From positions 1-64,000 of the forward strand of contig JAOAPR010000139.1 of NCBI GenBank assembly GCA_025463005.1: 64,000 bases of DNA. Direction: 5' to 3'. Below are positions 44,272 through 52,438 of the stretch, in pieces (positions within the stretch are counted from its first letter, which is position 1; every line of letters starts with the position of its first letter). This DNA comes from Bryobacterales bacterium (GTDB lineage: Bacteria > Acidobacteriota > Terriglobia > Bryobacterales > Bryobacteraceae). The position numbers and the translations under genes are program-made. The notes beneath the pieces were generated by a model that was given only the letters and a program-made list of their open reading frames with translations, was not told the DNA's origin and did not search any database.

Positions 44272-45420
44272 TTAAGGTGTAGCGTGTTTGCCGGATAAGG
44301 ATTCGGTTTCGTGATTGCTCTCGTCACAAAAATATTCTTCTACGTCGGCAGGAACCCACGAAAGGTTGAAGCCGCCGGTCCAGGGCCGTGTGTAAGCCCC
44401 TGGATCGTTTACCGTTACTTCGTATTTTAGCGTGTCGAAGTCGGGCCGGGTGATGCGCTCGGTCAACCGCAGATTTTCGGTATGGGGCAGGCCGCCATTC
44501 GTGAACCAGAAGCGCTCGGTGAACGCCACCGTCTCGGCAATGAGCGTGTCGCCCTCCCATTTCGCCGTCGAATACCCGTAGTACGTGGGAGTTACCTCCT
44601 CGGGCTCGGGGTTCTTGCGCCCGTCCAGCCAGATGAGACGCCAATTCCGATTCCCACCGGCAGACATCACGAAAATCCGCTGCCGGTCGGGCTGCTCGAC
44701 GATCTGCACTCCGTAACGATCCTGAAATTGCCGCGGCCCCCCGGGCGGGAGGCAGTAGGTCATCGGATCATCCTTGAGATCGTTACGCTGGCGATACTCG
44801 TATAGAGCTTTTGCCCAGGGCTGGAATGGAGCCACCTTGCCAGCATCGGCAATGTTGGCCAGCAGACCCTCGTAATTCATGCGAACGTTGCCGGCCGTGT
44901 TCTCGATGAGGCCGCTGGGATTTGCATCGGCCCAAAAACCCTTTCCGCCCGGAACGACGCCCAAACGAACATGCCCGTTCGGCCAGCGCGGAGCTGCCTT
45001 GGACGCTCCGGTACGCGCTTGCGCCAGTTTGATAAACGGCGGGGCAGCGGCTATTTTCTTTCCGCTCGCGAGGGTCAGCGATTTGCCGCTGACTTGTTTG
45101 CTGCCATCGCGGGCCAGGATTCCTTCCGCCGTCACCGTATCGCCAACTTGGACCACACCCCGGGACCAGCCGTTGCCGCTGCGCTTCAGGTCCAGGGTGC
45201 TGTTGTACTCAATGGCCCAATTCGTGAACTTGCCGTTCGACTCACGAACGTCCAGGTACACATAGACGTGAGGATTGGTCCAGTCGAACTTGGTAACCGT
45301 TCCGCGCAAGGTGATGGGCTTTTTGTCGTCGTACTCGGCAGCAATAGAGTGGTGGGCCCATAGGGGAGCCACGATCGAACCCACACATAAGAGTACGTAT
45401 CCAAACGCGCTGCTTCTCAT
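44272..45420 (-). CDS. DUF6152-partner fusion protein
   Basis: 382-aa exported protein that joins the two families elsewhere encoded by separate genes. Residues 1-17 or so are the signal peptide, residues about 20-120 are DUF6152-like (HHSIAAEYDDKKPI, WTNPHVYVYLDV, LTLASGKKI), and residues about 135-380 carry the partner domain (LGVVPGGKGFWADANPS, DDPMTYCLPPGGPRQF, DGRKNPEPEEVTPTYYGY, AKWEGDTLIAETVAF, GLPHTENLRLTERI, AYTRPWTGGFNL, VEEYFCDESNHETES). ATG 45420 shares one base with the stop of the diheme cytochrome gene (TGATG). Confidence 0.88.
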   Translation of the reverse strand: MRSSAFGYVLLCVGSIVAPLWAHHSIAAEYDDKKPITLRGTVTKFDWTNPHVYVYLDVRESNGKFTNWAIEYNSTLDLKRSGNGWSRGVVQVGDTVTAEGILARDGSKQVSGKSLTLASGKKIAAAPPFIKLAQARTGASKAAPRWPNGHVRLGVVPGGKGFWADANPSGLIENTAGNVRMNYEGLLANIADAGKVAPFQPWAKALYEYRQRNDLKDDPMTYCLPPGGPRQFQDRYGVQIVEQPDRQRIFVMSAGGNRNWRLIWLDGRKNPEPEEVTPTYYGYSTAKWEGDTLIAETVAFTERFWFTNGGLPHTENLRLTERITRPDFDTLKYEVTVNDPGAYTRPWTGGFNLSWVPADVEEYFCDESNHETESLSGKHATP

Positions 45421-45902
45421 CACTTGTCCTCTTTTCCCTGCTCCAAGGGAGGCCCGAAATTCTTCTCGAGGTAATCCAGGATCAGGGAAAACTCCTCCTC
45501 TGTCACCGGGGCGCCTTCGAAAATCATGCCTTTAGTCACGTTCTCCCATTGATCCCTGGTGTATGCCTGGCCTTTGAGTCTGGCCAAACCGTGACAGAAA
45601 CTGCAGATCTCTTCCACCAGCTCCTTGCCACGATCCTGGGGTCCGAAGTGCCTGGCCAGATAGCCGACCACGTCCGCGGTTTCTTCCTTGCTGAGTACAA
45701 CTTTGCTGTGAGCGGCATTGCTCCGGACAACGTCCTGCCACTTTTCCCTGCCCCATTTCTTGCCAGTGACGATATCGAGCGAATGACACGTCGTGCAAGC
45801 CGATTCGAGGGTTTTCTTTCCGGGACCGTCGGGCAAAGGCGGCGTGGCGGCAAACACAGCCCCAACCAGGATCGCCGACAACGGTGCGCTTCTTCCCCAC
45901 AT
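45420..45902 (-). CDS. Diheme c-type cytochrome
   Basis: 160-aa exported electron-transfer protein with two c-type heme sites, CTTCH near residue 37 and CSFCH near residue 100, each followed by a likely axial-Met/other-ligand segment. Signal peptide LSAILVGAVFAATPP. It resembles cytochromes of quinohemoprotein and sulfite-oxidation systems, with repeated halves (each heme in a WDxV..L-type helix pair). It overlaps the downstream fusion gene by 1 bp and is 21 bp downstream of the small exported gene at 45924, so it is embedded in the DUF6152 operon. Electron partner unknown. Confidence 0.88.
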   Translation of the reverse strand: MWGRSAPLSAILVGAVFAATPPLPDGPGKKTLESACTTCHSLDIVTGKKWGREKWQDVVRSNAAHSKVVLSKEETADVVGYLARHFGPQDRGKELVEEICSFCHGLARLKGQAYTRDQWENVTKGMIFEGAPVTEEEFSLILDYLEKNFGPPLEQGKEDK

Positions 45903-45923
45903 TTCGGTCCATTCGAAGTGAGA

Positions 45924-46316
45924 CTAGTCGCGGGTAAGTTTGAAATCGCCCTTTTGAGCGCCCGAGGTCCAAGTACCCGTAATGGTGCGGTTGTAAGACC
46001 CGACATTGTCCAGTTTCCCGTCGAACACCATATGCACTGGTTTGCCCGCCTGATCTTTCATATCGGCCTCAAAGTGCACCTGCCACTTGCTTGGATCGAG
46101 AGTAGCAACCTTCAAGGGAATGGCGTTCGCGCCCGGATTGATGTTACCCACCACGTTCTTGGTGTCCCAGTGCATCAAAAAAACGAACTGGGTTCGCTGG
46201 GTAGGGGAGGTCCCATAATCTCCGTGCCAGGATCCCGTGAGAGGGTGTCCTTCCTGGGCCAGCATCATGGCGGAGCCTGCAAACAAACAGGCTAAAACGG
46301 CGGCGACTGGGCGCAT
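45924..46316 (-). CDS. Small exported protein of unknown function
   Basis: 130-aa protein starting at ATG 46316 after AAGGAG. Signal peptide AAVLACLFAGSAMMLAQ, then HPLTGSWHGDYGTSPTQRTQFVFLMHWDTKNVVGNINPG and a C-terminal ITGTWTSGAQKGDFKLTRD. The pattern of GSWxGDY and TGTWxxG strands suggests a lipocalin/beta-barrel-like lid found in many Acidobacteriota 'hypothetical exported' proteins, but no specific fold is assigned. It is the first gene of the five-gene DUF6152 operon (genes ending at 42847). The intergenic region upstream is 214 bp to the divergent receptor gene. Confidence 0.75.
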   Translation of the reverse strand: MRPVAAVLACLFAGSAMMLAQEGHPLTGSWHGDYGTSPTQRTQFVFLMHWDTKNVVGNINPGANAIPLKVATLDPSKWQVHFEADMKDQAGKPVHMVFDGKLDNVGSYNRTITGTWTSGAQKGDFKLTRD

Positions 46317-46459
46317 CTTGTTCTCCTTGGGCACTTTACAGGTCAACATGTTCCGGCAGGATTGTCAAGCGCCGAAAGACCAGCATGCTAGAAAGCAGCC
46401 CATACATTAAACGTTGTTTAGCACGCTTGTATACAATTCCTATTAACCGAAACCGGGTG

Positions 46460-46465
46460 TATACT
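46460..46465 (+). promoter_or_regulatory. Candidate -10 box for the TonB-dependent receptor gene
   Basis: TATACT 66 nt before the ATG at 46531. A weak TTCCTA lies 17 nt upstream as possible -35. No other element in the 214-bp gap. Confidence 0.3.
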
Positions 46466-46530
46466 GTCCGACGGGGCGGGATTTGAAAAGGGAATCCCAA
46501 AGTAGTTTTATATAGTTCCTTGGGGGCATT

Positions 46531-49500
46531 ATGAAGCATTATCTATTATTGTTTGCACTATTTGTTTCAGCAGCTTCGGCTGTATTCGGCCAGGCTGCGG
46601 GCGGGGTCATTACAGGAATCGTCACGGACCAGACCGGCGCGGTGGTCGCCAATGCCGCGGTTGAGGTCAAAAACGCCCAGACCGGCGTTGTATATCCAAC
46701 CGTGACGACCAGCACCGGAAACTATACGCTGCCGCAGTTGCCGGTCGGTTTCTACGAGGTTAGCGTCAAGGTAACCGGGTTTAAAGCGTACACGCACACA
46801 AACCTGGAGCTGACCGCCGGCGCCACCATACGGCAGGATGTGCAGCTTCAAATCGGTTCCACCGGTGAGAACGTCACGGTCAGCGCCGAAGCATCGCTGC
46901 TCAAGACAGAGAACGGCGACCTGGCACACAACATTACCTTCGGAGACCTTAAGGATCTGCCCTTGCTGGGAATCGGCGCGTCCGCTTCCGGCAGTTCCGG
47001 TGTGCGCAATCCGTTTAACACTGTGGTCGCCATTCCCGGCGTGAACTATGCGCCGAATTTCGTGATGATCGTGAACGGTGCGCCCAGCAACTCCGCTGCG
47101 TACCGCGTGGAGGGTCTGGACAACACGAATCACACCGTCAGCTACGCCCTGCAGGAAAATCAGCCCAGTGCGGACGCGATCCAGGAAGTGGCCGTTCAGA
47201 CCAGCAATTACGCTGCGGAATTCGGGCAAGCCGGTGGGGGATTGTTCAACATCACGATGCGGTCGGGCACCAACTCGTATCACGGCAGTGCTTACGACTA
47301 CAACGTGAACGAGGATTACAACGCGGCCTACGCTTTCACCAACGATGGAAGCGGAAACAAAATCCGTCCGCGAGCGCGCCGGAACGACTACGGTGGCACG
47401 CTGGGCGGTCCGGTGTGGATTCCTAAAATCTACAACGGGCGCAATCGCACTTTCTTCTTCTTCAACTGGGAGGAGTATCGGGAGAGCCTTGGTTACTATC
47501 CCAACCTGACGCTTCCCACGGCGGCCTTTCGCACCGGCGACTTCTCGGCCATCGGACCAAACGGCGGAGCGAACTTTAACCGGAGCCTGGGTGTTCCGGC
47601 GACGGCGCTGCCCTCGAAAGACGCCCTGGGTCGCGATATCTTTGCCAATACTATCTACGACCCTACAACGCGAGCGACCGCGGCCAACGGCGCGGGTTAC
47701 GCCAACCCATTCCCGGGTAACGTGATTCCGATCACCTCGTTCAGTCCCGTCGCTGTCGCCGTCCAGAAACTGATTCCGGCAACTACCAACGGAAATTTCA
47801 TCAACAACGCTGTGGGGTCAAACCTGCTTTCGCGAGTCTCCGACATTCCGTCCCTCAAGCTCGATCAGACGGTAGGAAGCAAGGGCCATTTGTCGTTCTA
47901 CTGGTCGACCACAGGGACCGATGCCCAGTACTCGGTTCCCAATGGCAATGCGGATGGCTTGCCGGACATTATCAGCGGAAACCGGGGCACGTTCATCCAC
48001 TCTCTCACGGAGCGCCTGAACTACGATCACACCCTCACTCCTACAATTCTCTTGCACTTGGGCGCCGGCTATTCCCGCATCAAGTTCTTCGACGCCGGAG
48101 CTTTCCAGACGTTTAACTGCGCGCAGATCGGGCTGAGCGGTTGCCAGGTCAGCCAGTATTTCCCGAACATCCCATCGATGGTGGAACCGGGCGCCGGCGG
48201 TGTTGTTGGCGGCATGCAGTTAATGGGCAATGCGCTGGCGCATGCGTTGACTACCACGGAAAGGCCGTCGTTCAACGCAAATGCCACATGGATTCGGGGC
48301 AATCACAGCTTCAAGATCGGCGGAGAAGTGTGGCTCCAGGGGAACATCACCGCGCCTCCCTCGGGGACTAGCATGTATTTCGATACCTGCATCACAACAG
48401 GACTCTCGGCCGGCTGCACCACGGCTTCCACTTCCGTGACGAACATGGGTGCGACCGCTCTTCCACAGGTTGGCTTGAACCTTTCCGGATGGCAGATCGG
48501 ATTCCCGTACGCCAATTTCCTTCTCGGCGCGGGGACCCAGATGACCCAGAAGGCGCCCACCGATCTTCGCATGGGCAAGGCGCAGTGGGCGTTGTTCGTG
48601 CAAGATTCCTGGAAGGTGAACCGCAAGCTGTCGGTGGATTACGGCGTACGCTGGGATCTGGCGACGTTTCCGCACGAACAATACGGCCGATCCGCAACCC
48701 TCGGCCTGATTCCCAACCCGGCCGCCGGCAACCGGATCGGCGCGCCTATCTTCGAGGCGACCTGCAATTGCAGCTTCGGATCGGCTTATCCCTTCGCTAT
48801 CGGGCCTCGGCTGGGCGCGGCTTATCAACTCAATTCGAAGACCGTGCTCAGAGGCGGGTGGGGCTTCGCCTATTCATTCGCACCGGATATAAACGCGGCC
48901 TCTGCGAACCAGGTCGACAACGTGCCGAACGGACCGAATGCATTTATCAATGTCACTTCGCCGGGTGCGCTGCCTCAACCCGTTTGGCCCAACTTGAGTC
49001 CCGGGCAGACTCCGCTCCCGGGCCAGACTCAAGGATTTAACGGGTTCACCTCGCTCGACCGCAACGCAGCTCGTCCGCCGAGGCAGAACCAGTGGAGCAT
49101 CAGCCTCCAACGCGAGATCAATCGGAATCTGGTGGTCGAAGCGTCTTACGTGGCCAACCGAGGTGTGTGGTGGTCCGGGATGGGCCAGCAGAACCTGGGG
49201 CTGCTGAATCAGGTTTCGCCGGCAGTATTCGCCGCTTACGGGCTAAATCCGTATACGAATGCGGCGGACAATCTGCTGCTGAGCCAAACCATATCGAGCC
49301 AGGCAGTGATTTCGCGGGTCGGAGTGATTTCTCCGTACGCGGGATATCCCACCTCCAGCACTTTGGGTAACGCTCTTCGGGCGTTCCCGCAATTCGCGGG
49401 CGCTTCGGGCACCTCGCTCGGTCTCACCAACGTGCCTACCGGGAACACATGGTACGACTCCATGCAGATCAAGGCGACCCACCGGCTTTCGCACGGCCTC

Positions 49501-50259
49501 CAGGCCAACGCGACGTTTACCTGGTCCAAAGCTTTGGTCGCGATCCGCCAGGATATGTTCAATCCGTCTGGCTCATCCAAACAGATCCAGCCGACCGATC
49601 AGCCTTTCCTCTTCAATGCCAGCCTGACCTACACTACGCCCAGCGCTCAGTTCCTGGACAGATTCAAGGGCGCGAATTGGCTGGTGAGGGATTGGACGCT
49701 GGGCGTGTTCTTCGCGGACGGCAGCGGATTCCCGCTGACGCCGCCGAGCGCAACCACCACCAACAACCTGGCCGGAGCCGGAACCAACCAGATGTACCGG
49801 GTTCCAGGTCAGCCCGTGTTCCTGAAAGATCTTAATTGCGGCTGCATCAATCCGTATAACGACGTGGTGTTGAATCCAGCGGCCTGGGCCAATCCGACCA
49901 ACGGCTTGTTTGGCCCACAGACGCTGTATGGCGATTTCCGCTCGGCGCGGCGTCCTCAGGAGAATCTCAACATTGGCCGCAACTTCCGGATCGGCGAGGG
50001 TAAAACCTTCCAGATTCGCGCGGACTTCACGAACATCTTCAACCGCACCCAGATCGGCAACCCGATCACTTCGAATCCGCTGGGCGCGCCAACGACTGGG
50101 AAGGCTCCGAACGGCAGCCCAGCGTTTAACGGCGGTTTCGGCGTGATCAATGACGTAGTAGCGGTGGGCGCAGTCCCGAGCACCACATCGAACGGCATCG
50201 TCGGCCAGTTGTACCAGCAGCCGCGCAGCGGTACTTTAATCGCGCGGTTTACGTTCTAA
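46531..50259 (+). CDS. Oar-like TonB-dependent receptor
   Basis: 1242-aa outer-membrane transporter. Signal peptide LLLFALFVSAASAVFGQ; residues about 25-110 form a carboxypeptidase-regulatory-like beta sandwich (ITGIVTDQTGAVVANAAVEV, GNYTLPQLPVGFYEVSVKVTG). The plug domain follows (VSAEASLLKTENGDLAHNI) and then many beta strands ending in RSGTLIARFTF, with C-terminal Phe. Acidobacteriota carry dozens of these Oar-like receptors, thought to import complex glycans or other large substrates, but ligands are rarely known. No TonB-box or partner hydrolase is adjacent. The repeat array starts 2 bp after its stop. Confidence 0.93.
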   Translation: MKHYLLLFALFVSAASAVFGQAAGGVITGIVTDQTGAVVANAAVEVKNAQTGVVYPTVTTSTGNYTLPQLPVGFYEVSVKVTGFKAYTHTNLELTAGATIRQDVQLQIGSTGENVTVSAEASLLKTENGDLAHNITFGDLKDLPLLGIGASASGSSGVRNPFNTVVAIPGVNYAPNFVMIVNGAPSNSAAYRVEGLDNTNHTVSYALQENQPSADAIQEVAVQTSNYAAEFGQAGGGLFNITMRSGTNSYHGSAYDYNVNEDYNAAYAFTNDGSGNKIRPRARRNDYGGTLGGPVWIPKIYNGRNRTFFFFNWEEYRESLGYYPNLTLPTAAFRTGDFSAIGPNGGANFNRSLGVPATALPSKDALGRDIFANTIYDPTTRATAANGAGYANPFPGNVIPITSFSPVAVAVQKLIPATTNGNFINNAVGSNLLSRVSDIPSLKLDQTVGSKGHLSFYWSTTGTDAQYSVPNGNADGLPDIISGNRGTFIHSLTERLNYDHTLTPTILLHLGAGYSRIKFFDAGAFQTFNCAQIGLSGCQVSQYFPNIPSMVEPGAGGVVGGMQLMGNALAHALTTTERPSFNANATWIRGNHSFKIGGEVWLQGNITAPPSGTSMYFDTCITTGLSAGCTTASTSVTNMGATALPQVGLNLSGWQIGFPYANFLLGAGTQMTQKAPTDLRMGKAQWALFVQDSWKVNRKLSVDYGVRWDLATFPHEQYGRSATLGLIPNPAAGNRIGAPIFEATCNCSFGSAYPFAIGPRLGAAYQLNSKTVLRGGWGFAYSFAPDINAASANQVDNVPNGPNAFINVTSPGALPQPVWPNLSPGQTPLPGQTQGFNGFTSLDRNAARPPRQNQWSISLQREINRNLVVEASYVANRGVWWSGMGQQNLGLLNQVSPAVFAAYGLNPYTNAADNLLLSQTISSQAVISRVGVISPYAGYPTSSTLGNALRAFPQFAGASGTSLGLTNVPTGNTWYDSMQIKATHRLSHGLQANATFTWSKALVAIRQDMFNPSGSSKQIQPTDQPFLFNASLTYTTPSAQFLDRFKGANWLVRDWTLGVFFADGSGFPLTPPSATTTNNLAGAGTNQMYRVPGQPVFLKDLNCGCINPYNDVVLNPAAWANPTNGLFGPQTLYGDFRSARRPQENLNIGRNFRIGEGKTFQIRADFTNIFNRTQIGNPITSNPLGAPTTGKAPNGSPAFNGGFGVINDVVAVGAVPSTTSNGIVGQLYQQPRSGTLIARFTF

Positions 50260-50260
50260 G

Positions 50261-50522
50261 TTCACACGCGCAAAACGGAGCGCGGCGCGATCACTTCCTG
50301 GTCCATCTGGTGGCGCGCGCCGCGCCCTTCGCGCTCTCCTTCACGCGGGCAAAACGGAGCGCGGCGTGATCACTTCCTGGTCCATCCGGGGGGCGCGCCG
50401 CGCCCTTTGCGCTCTCCTTCACACGCGCAAAACGGAGCGCGGCGTGATCACTTCCTGGCCCATCTGGTGGCGCGCGCCGCGCCTTTTGCGGTTTCCTTTC
50501 ACACGCGCAAAACGGAGCGCGA
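50261..50522 (+). repeat. Tandem GC-rich 79-bp repeats with internal hairpins
   Basis: Three near-identical units start at 50261, 50340 and 50418, and a truncated fourth at 50498. Each begins TTCACACGCGCAAAACGG or a close variant and contains GCGCGGCGCG-like and CGCGCCGCGC-like arms that can pair around a 24-nt loop. Unit lengths (79, 78, 80 bp) are not multiples of three and stops occur, so they are not coding. They lie between the receptor stop and the next gene's stop. The arms make this look like a repeat-associated hairpin array rather than CRISPR; no spacers. Confidence 0.8.
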
Positions 50523-50589
50523 GGGCCGCTCGCTGGAGCTCATGGTTCGGTGCAGCACAGAACCGCGACCGGCAGGGAGCAGTCCGTAT

Positions 50590-51663
50590 CTACCGGAAAG
50601 CCGTCTTGACGCGGCGATCCTCTTCGGCTTTGATGCTGGGGCCGTAGAGCTTCTCGAAGAATCCTTCGCGCACCAGCCGCTCGACTGCAGCGTTGTCGAC
50701 CACCCCGCGGAAGTCGAATTTCTTTAGCTGCGCTGCCGATTGCGCGTCTACAGGATGATCGATCATGTAGCGAACAGCGGCTGCGTCAAGATACGGGACG
50801 CGTTCGAAGGTGTTGGTTCGGGCGTAGTGATCGTAGACGCGCGCGATGTCGCCAGGATCGTCATTCTTGTTGTACGCCAGGTAAGCCTTCACCGCGAAGG
50901 CCTTGTCGTCATAAAACCGCTTGATGGCTTCGGCGTGGACCTTGATCATCAGCTCGGGCAGCTTGGGGTCGGCCGCGGCGAAACTCTTCTTGTATAAGTA
51001 GACCGTGGGCGCGTAGATGTCATCGTAATCGCTGGTATTGGCGAGGCTCTTATAGCCCTGCTGCTCCAGCTTGAAATAGATGGGCGCAGTAAGCATGGTA
51101 GCGTCCACCCGGCCGCTTAAGAGCGCCGCAGCCCGGCCGTTCACATCCGTACCCGTGGGAACCCACTGGACGTCCCTGGGACCGAGCCCGAACTTGGACA
51201 GCAACCCAACAGCGTAGTTGTAAGGAGCATCGCCGAGCTGGCTGACGCCAATCGTTTTGCCCTTGAGATCGCGGACACTCGCAATACTGTTCGGCGCCAT
51301 CAGCGCGAACAGGCTCTTCCGGTAGGGGCTGCCGATCATCACCAGAGATCCGTCCTTCGAAGCCGCTTGCATGGCCTGCTCCAGCGGATAGTTGGTCATC
51401 TGCGCTTCGCCACTGACGATCATCGCCACCGCGGCCGGATGCACCGCGAATACAAGTTTGGCCCGCAATCCGTACTTTTCGAAATAGCCGCCTTCCTGGG
51501 CGATATAGAGCGGCCAGGTGGTTCCGGTGCGGGTTGCGAAGTTGATCGTGACGTCGCGTAGTGCGGGTGTCTGGGCTGTAGCCCCGCCTGCCAGCGCCAG
51601 CAGCACGAGTTTAGCGGCGAGTGTCTTTGCCAACGATATGCGATACGTCCTGGTTGTTTTCAT
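50590..51663 (-). CDS. ABC transporter substrate-binding protein, NMT1/SsuA type
   Basis: 357-aa periplasmic binding protein of the nitrate/sulfonate/taurine type. Signal peptide LAAKLVLLALAGGATAQ, TVDINF-like start (RDVTINFATRTGTTWPLYIAQEGGYFEKYGL), then GEAQMTNYPLEQAMQAA, DLKGKTIGVSQLGDAPYNY and SGRVDATMLTAPIYFKLEQQGYK. No ATPase or permease adjoins it. The ATG at 51663 lies inside the upstream partner gene (ends 51611) by 53 bp; TTG 51633 or an internal GTG are alternatives that shorten the signal. Ligand unknown. Confidence 0.82.
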   Translation of the reverse strand: MKTTRTYRISLAKTLAAKLVLLALAGGATAQTPALRDVTINFATRTGTTWPLYIAQEGGYFEKYGLRAKLVFAVHPAAVAMIVSGEAQMTNYPLEQAMQAASKDGSLVMIGSPYRKSLFALMAPNSIASVRDLKGKTIGVSQLGDAPYNYAVGLLSKFGLGPRDVQWVPTGTDVNGRAAALLSGRVDATMLTAPIYFKLEQQGYKSLANTSDYDDIYAPTVYLYKKSFAAADPKLPELMIKVHAEAIKRFYDDKAFAVKAYLAYNKNDDPGDIARVYDHYARTNTFERVPYLDAAAVRYMIDHPVDAQSAAQLKKFDFRGVVDNAAVERLVREGFFEKLYGPSIKAEEDRRVKTAFR

Positions 51664-52354
51664 TGCAGATATATTCGAAAAGCTCGGTATTTGTTTGAAG
51701 CGCGGAGTGGCCGTACATGGTGAACGGCCGGGTATAGGCTCCCGGATCGGTAATGGTGACTTCGAACTCCAGGTGGCCAAGATCGGGGCGGTGGTAACGC
51801 TCTACCACGTGCAACTGTTCGGTGTGCGGATGCCCCGCAAAATCGAACCAGAATTTATCGTTAAACCCGATGGAGTCGACCACCATCGTGTCGCCGTCCC
51901 AGCTCCCGATGGAATCGCCGTACCAGGTGGGATCAAGGTCGGACGGATGCTTGCGCCCTTCGAGGAAGATCTGCCGGAAGGTGTGGATGTTTCCCTCGAA
52001 CAGGAAGAAGAGGTGCGTGGGCGTTTGCACAATTCGCCAGGGATACGGAGCCATGCGAGGCACGCCGGTGGGAAGGCAGTTCGCCTCCGGATCGTCTTTC
52101 GACATCCGCTGGGCAGCAAGCTTTTCGGCCCATGGCTGCAGCGGAAGTTTTTCGCCCTTTTTCAGCGCGCTTTCGATGTTGTAGATGAATGCGCTGTCCG
52201 GACTCCAAATTCCGGAGAGATCCGGTTTTCCCGACGACGTTCGCGGAGCCGGACCCTTGGGGGCAGACGCGCTCAGCCGCTGAGCAGTCTCGATAGCTTC
52301 CCCTTGGCCGAACATCGCGACCCCGGTCAGGAGTATCAAGGCAATTCGCTGCAT
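51611..52354 (-). CDS. Exported DUF6152-partner family protein (copy 5, orphan)
   Basis: 247-aa exported protein. Signal peptide ALILLTGVAMFGQ, then GKPDLSGIWSPDS, DDPEANCLPTGVPRM, FFLFEGNIHTFRQIF, LDPTWYGDSIGSWDGDTMVV, FDFAGHPHTEQLHVV, ITDPGAYTRPFTMY and FEYICNENNQDVSH. It is closest to copy 2 (8863) and, unlike the others, has no DUF6152 gene beside it. Its last 53 bp overlap the start of the SBP gene if ATG 51663 is used. Confidence 0.83.
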   Translation of the reverse strand: MQRIALILLTGVAMFGQGEAIETAQRLSASAPKGPAPRTSSGKPDLSGIWSPDSAFIYNIESALKKGEKLPLQPWAEKLAAQRMSKDDPEANCLPTGVPRMAPYPWRIVQTPTHLFFLFEGNIHTFRQIFLEGRKHPSDLDPTWYGDSIGSWDGDTMVVDSIGFNDKFWFDFAGHPHTEQLHVVERYHRPDLGHLEFEVTITDPGAYTRPFTMYGHSALQTNTELFEYICNENNQDVSHIVGKDTRR

Positions 52355-52438
52355 GGGGCAGGCTGTCCTCCTGGGCCATAGTAACGCAAGGCCCGGAGCA
52401 GTTGCAGTGGACGCCGATTGCGGCCATCCTTGAACTGA

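Noticed and set aside
50261-50522. Possible CRISPR array
   Set aside because: Units are about 79 bp and contiguous, with no unique spacers and no cas genes.
50366-50727. Open frames within the tandem repeats
   Set aside because: Frame changes from unit to unit (79, 78, 80 bp), no start signals, and composition explained by the repeats.
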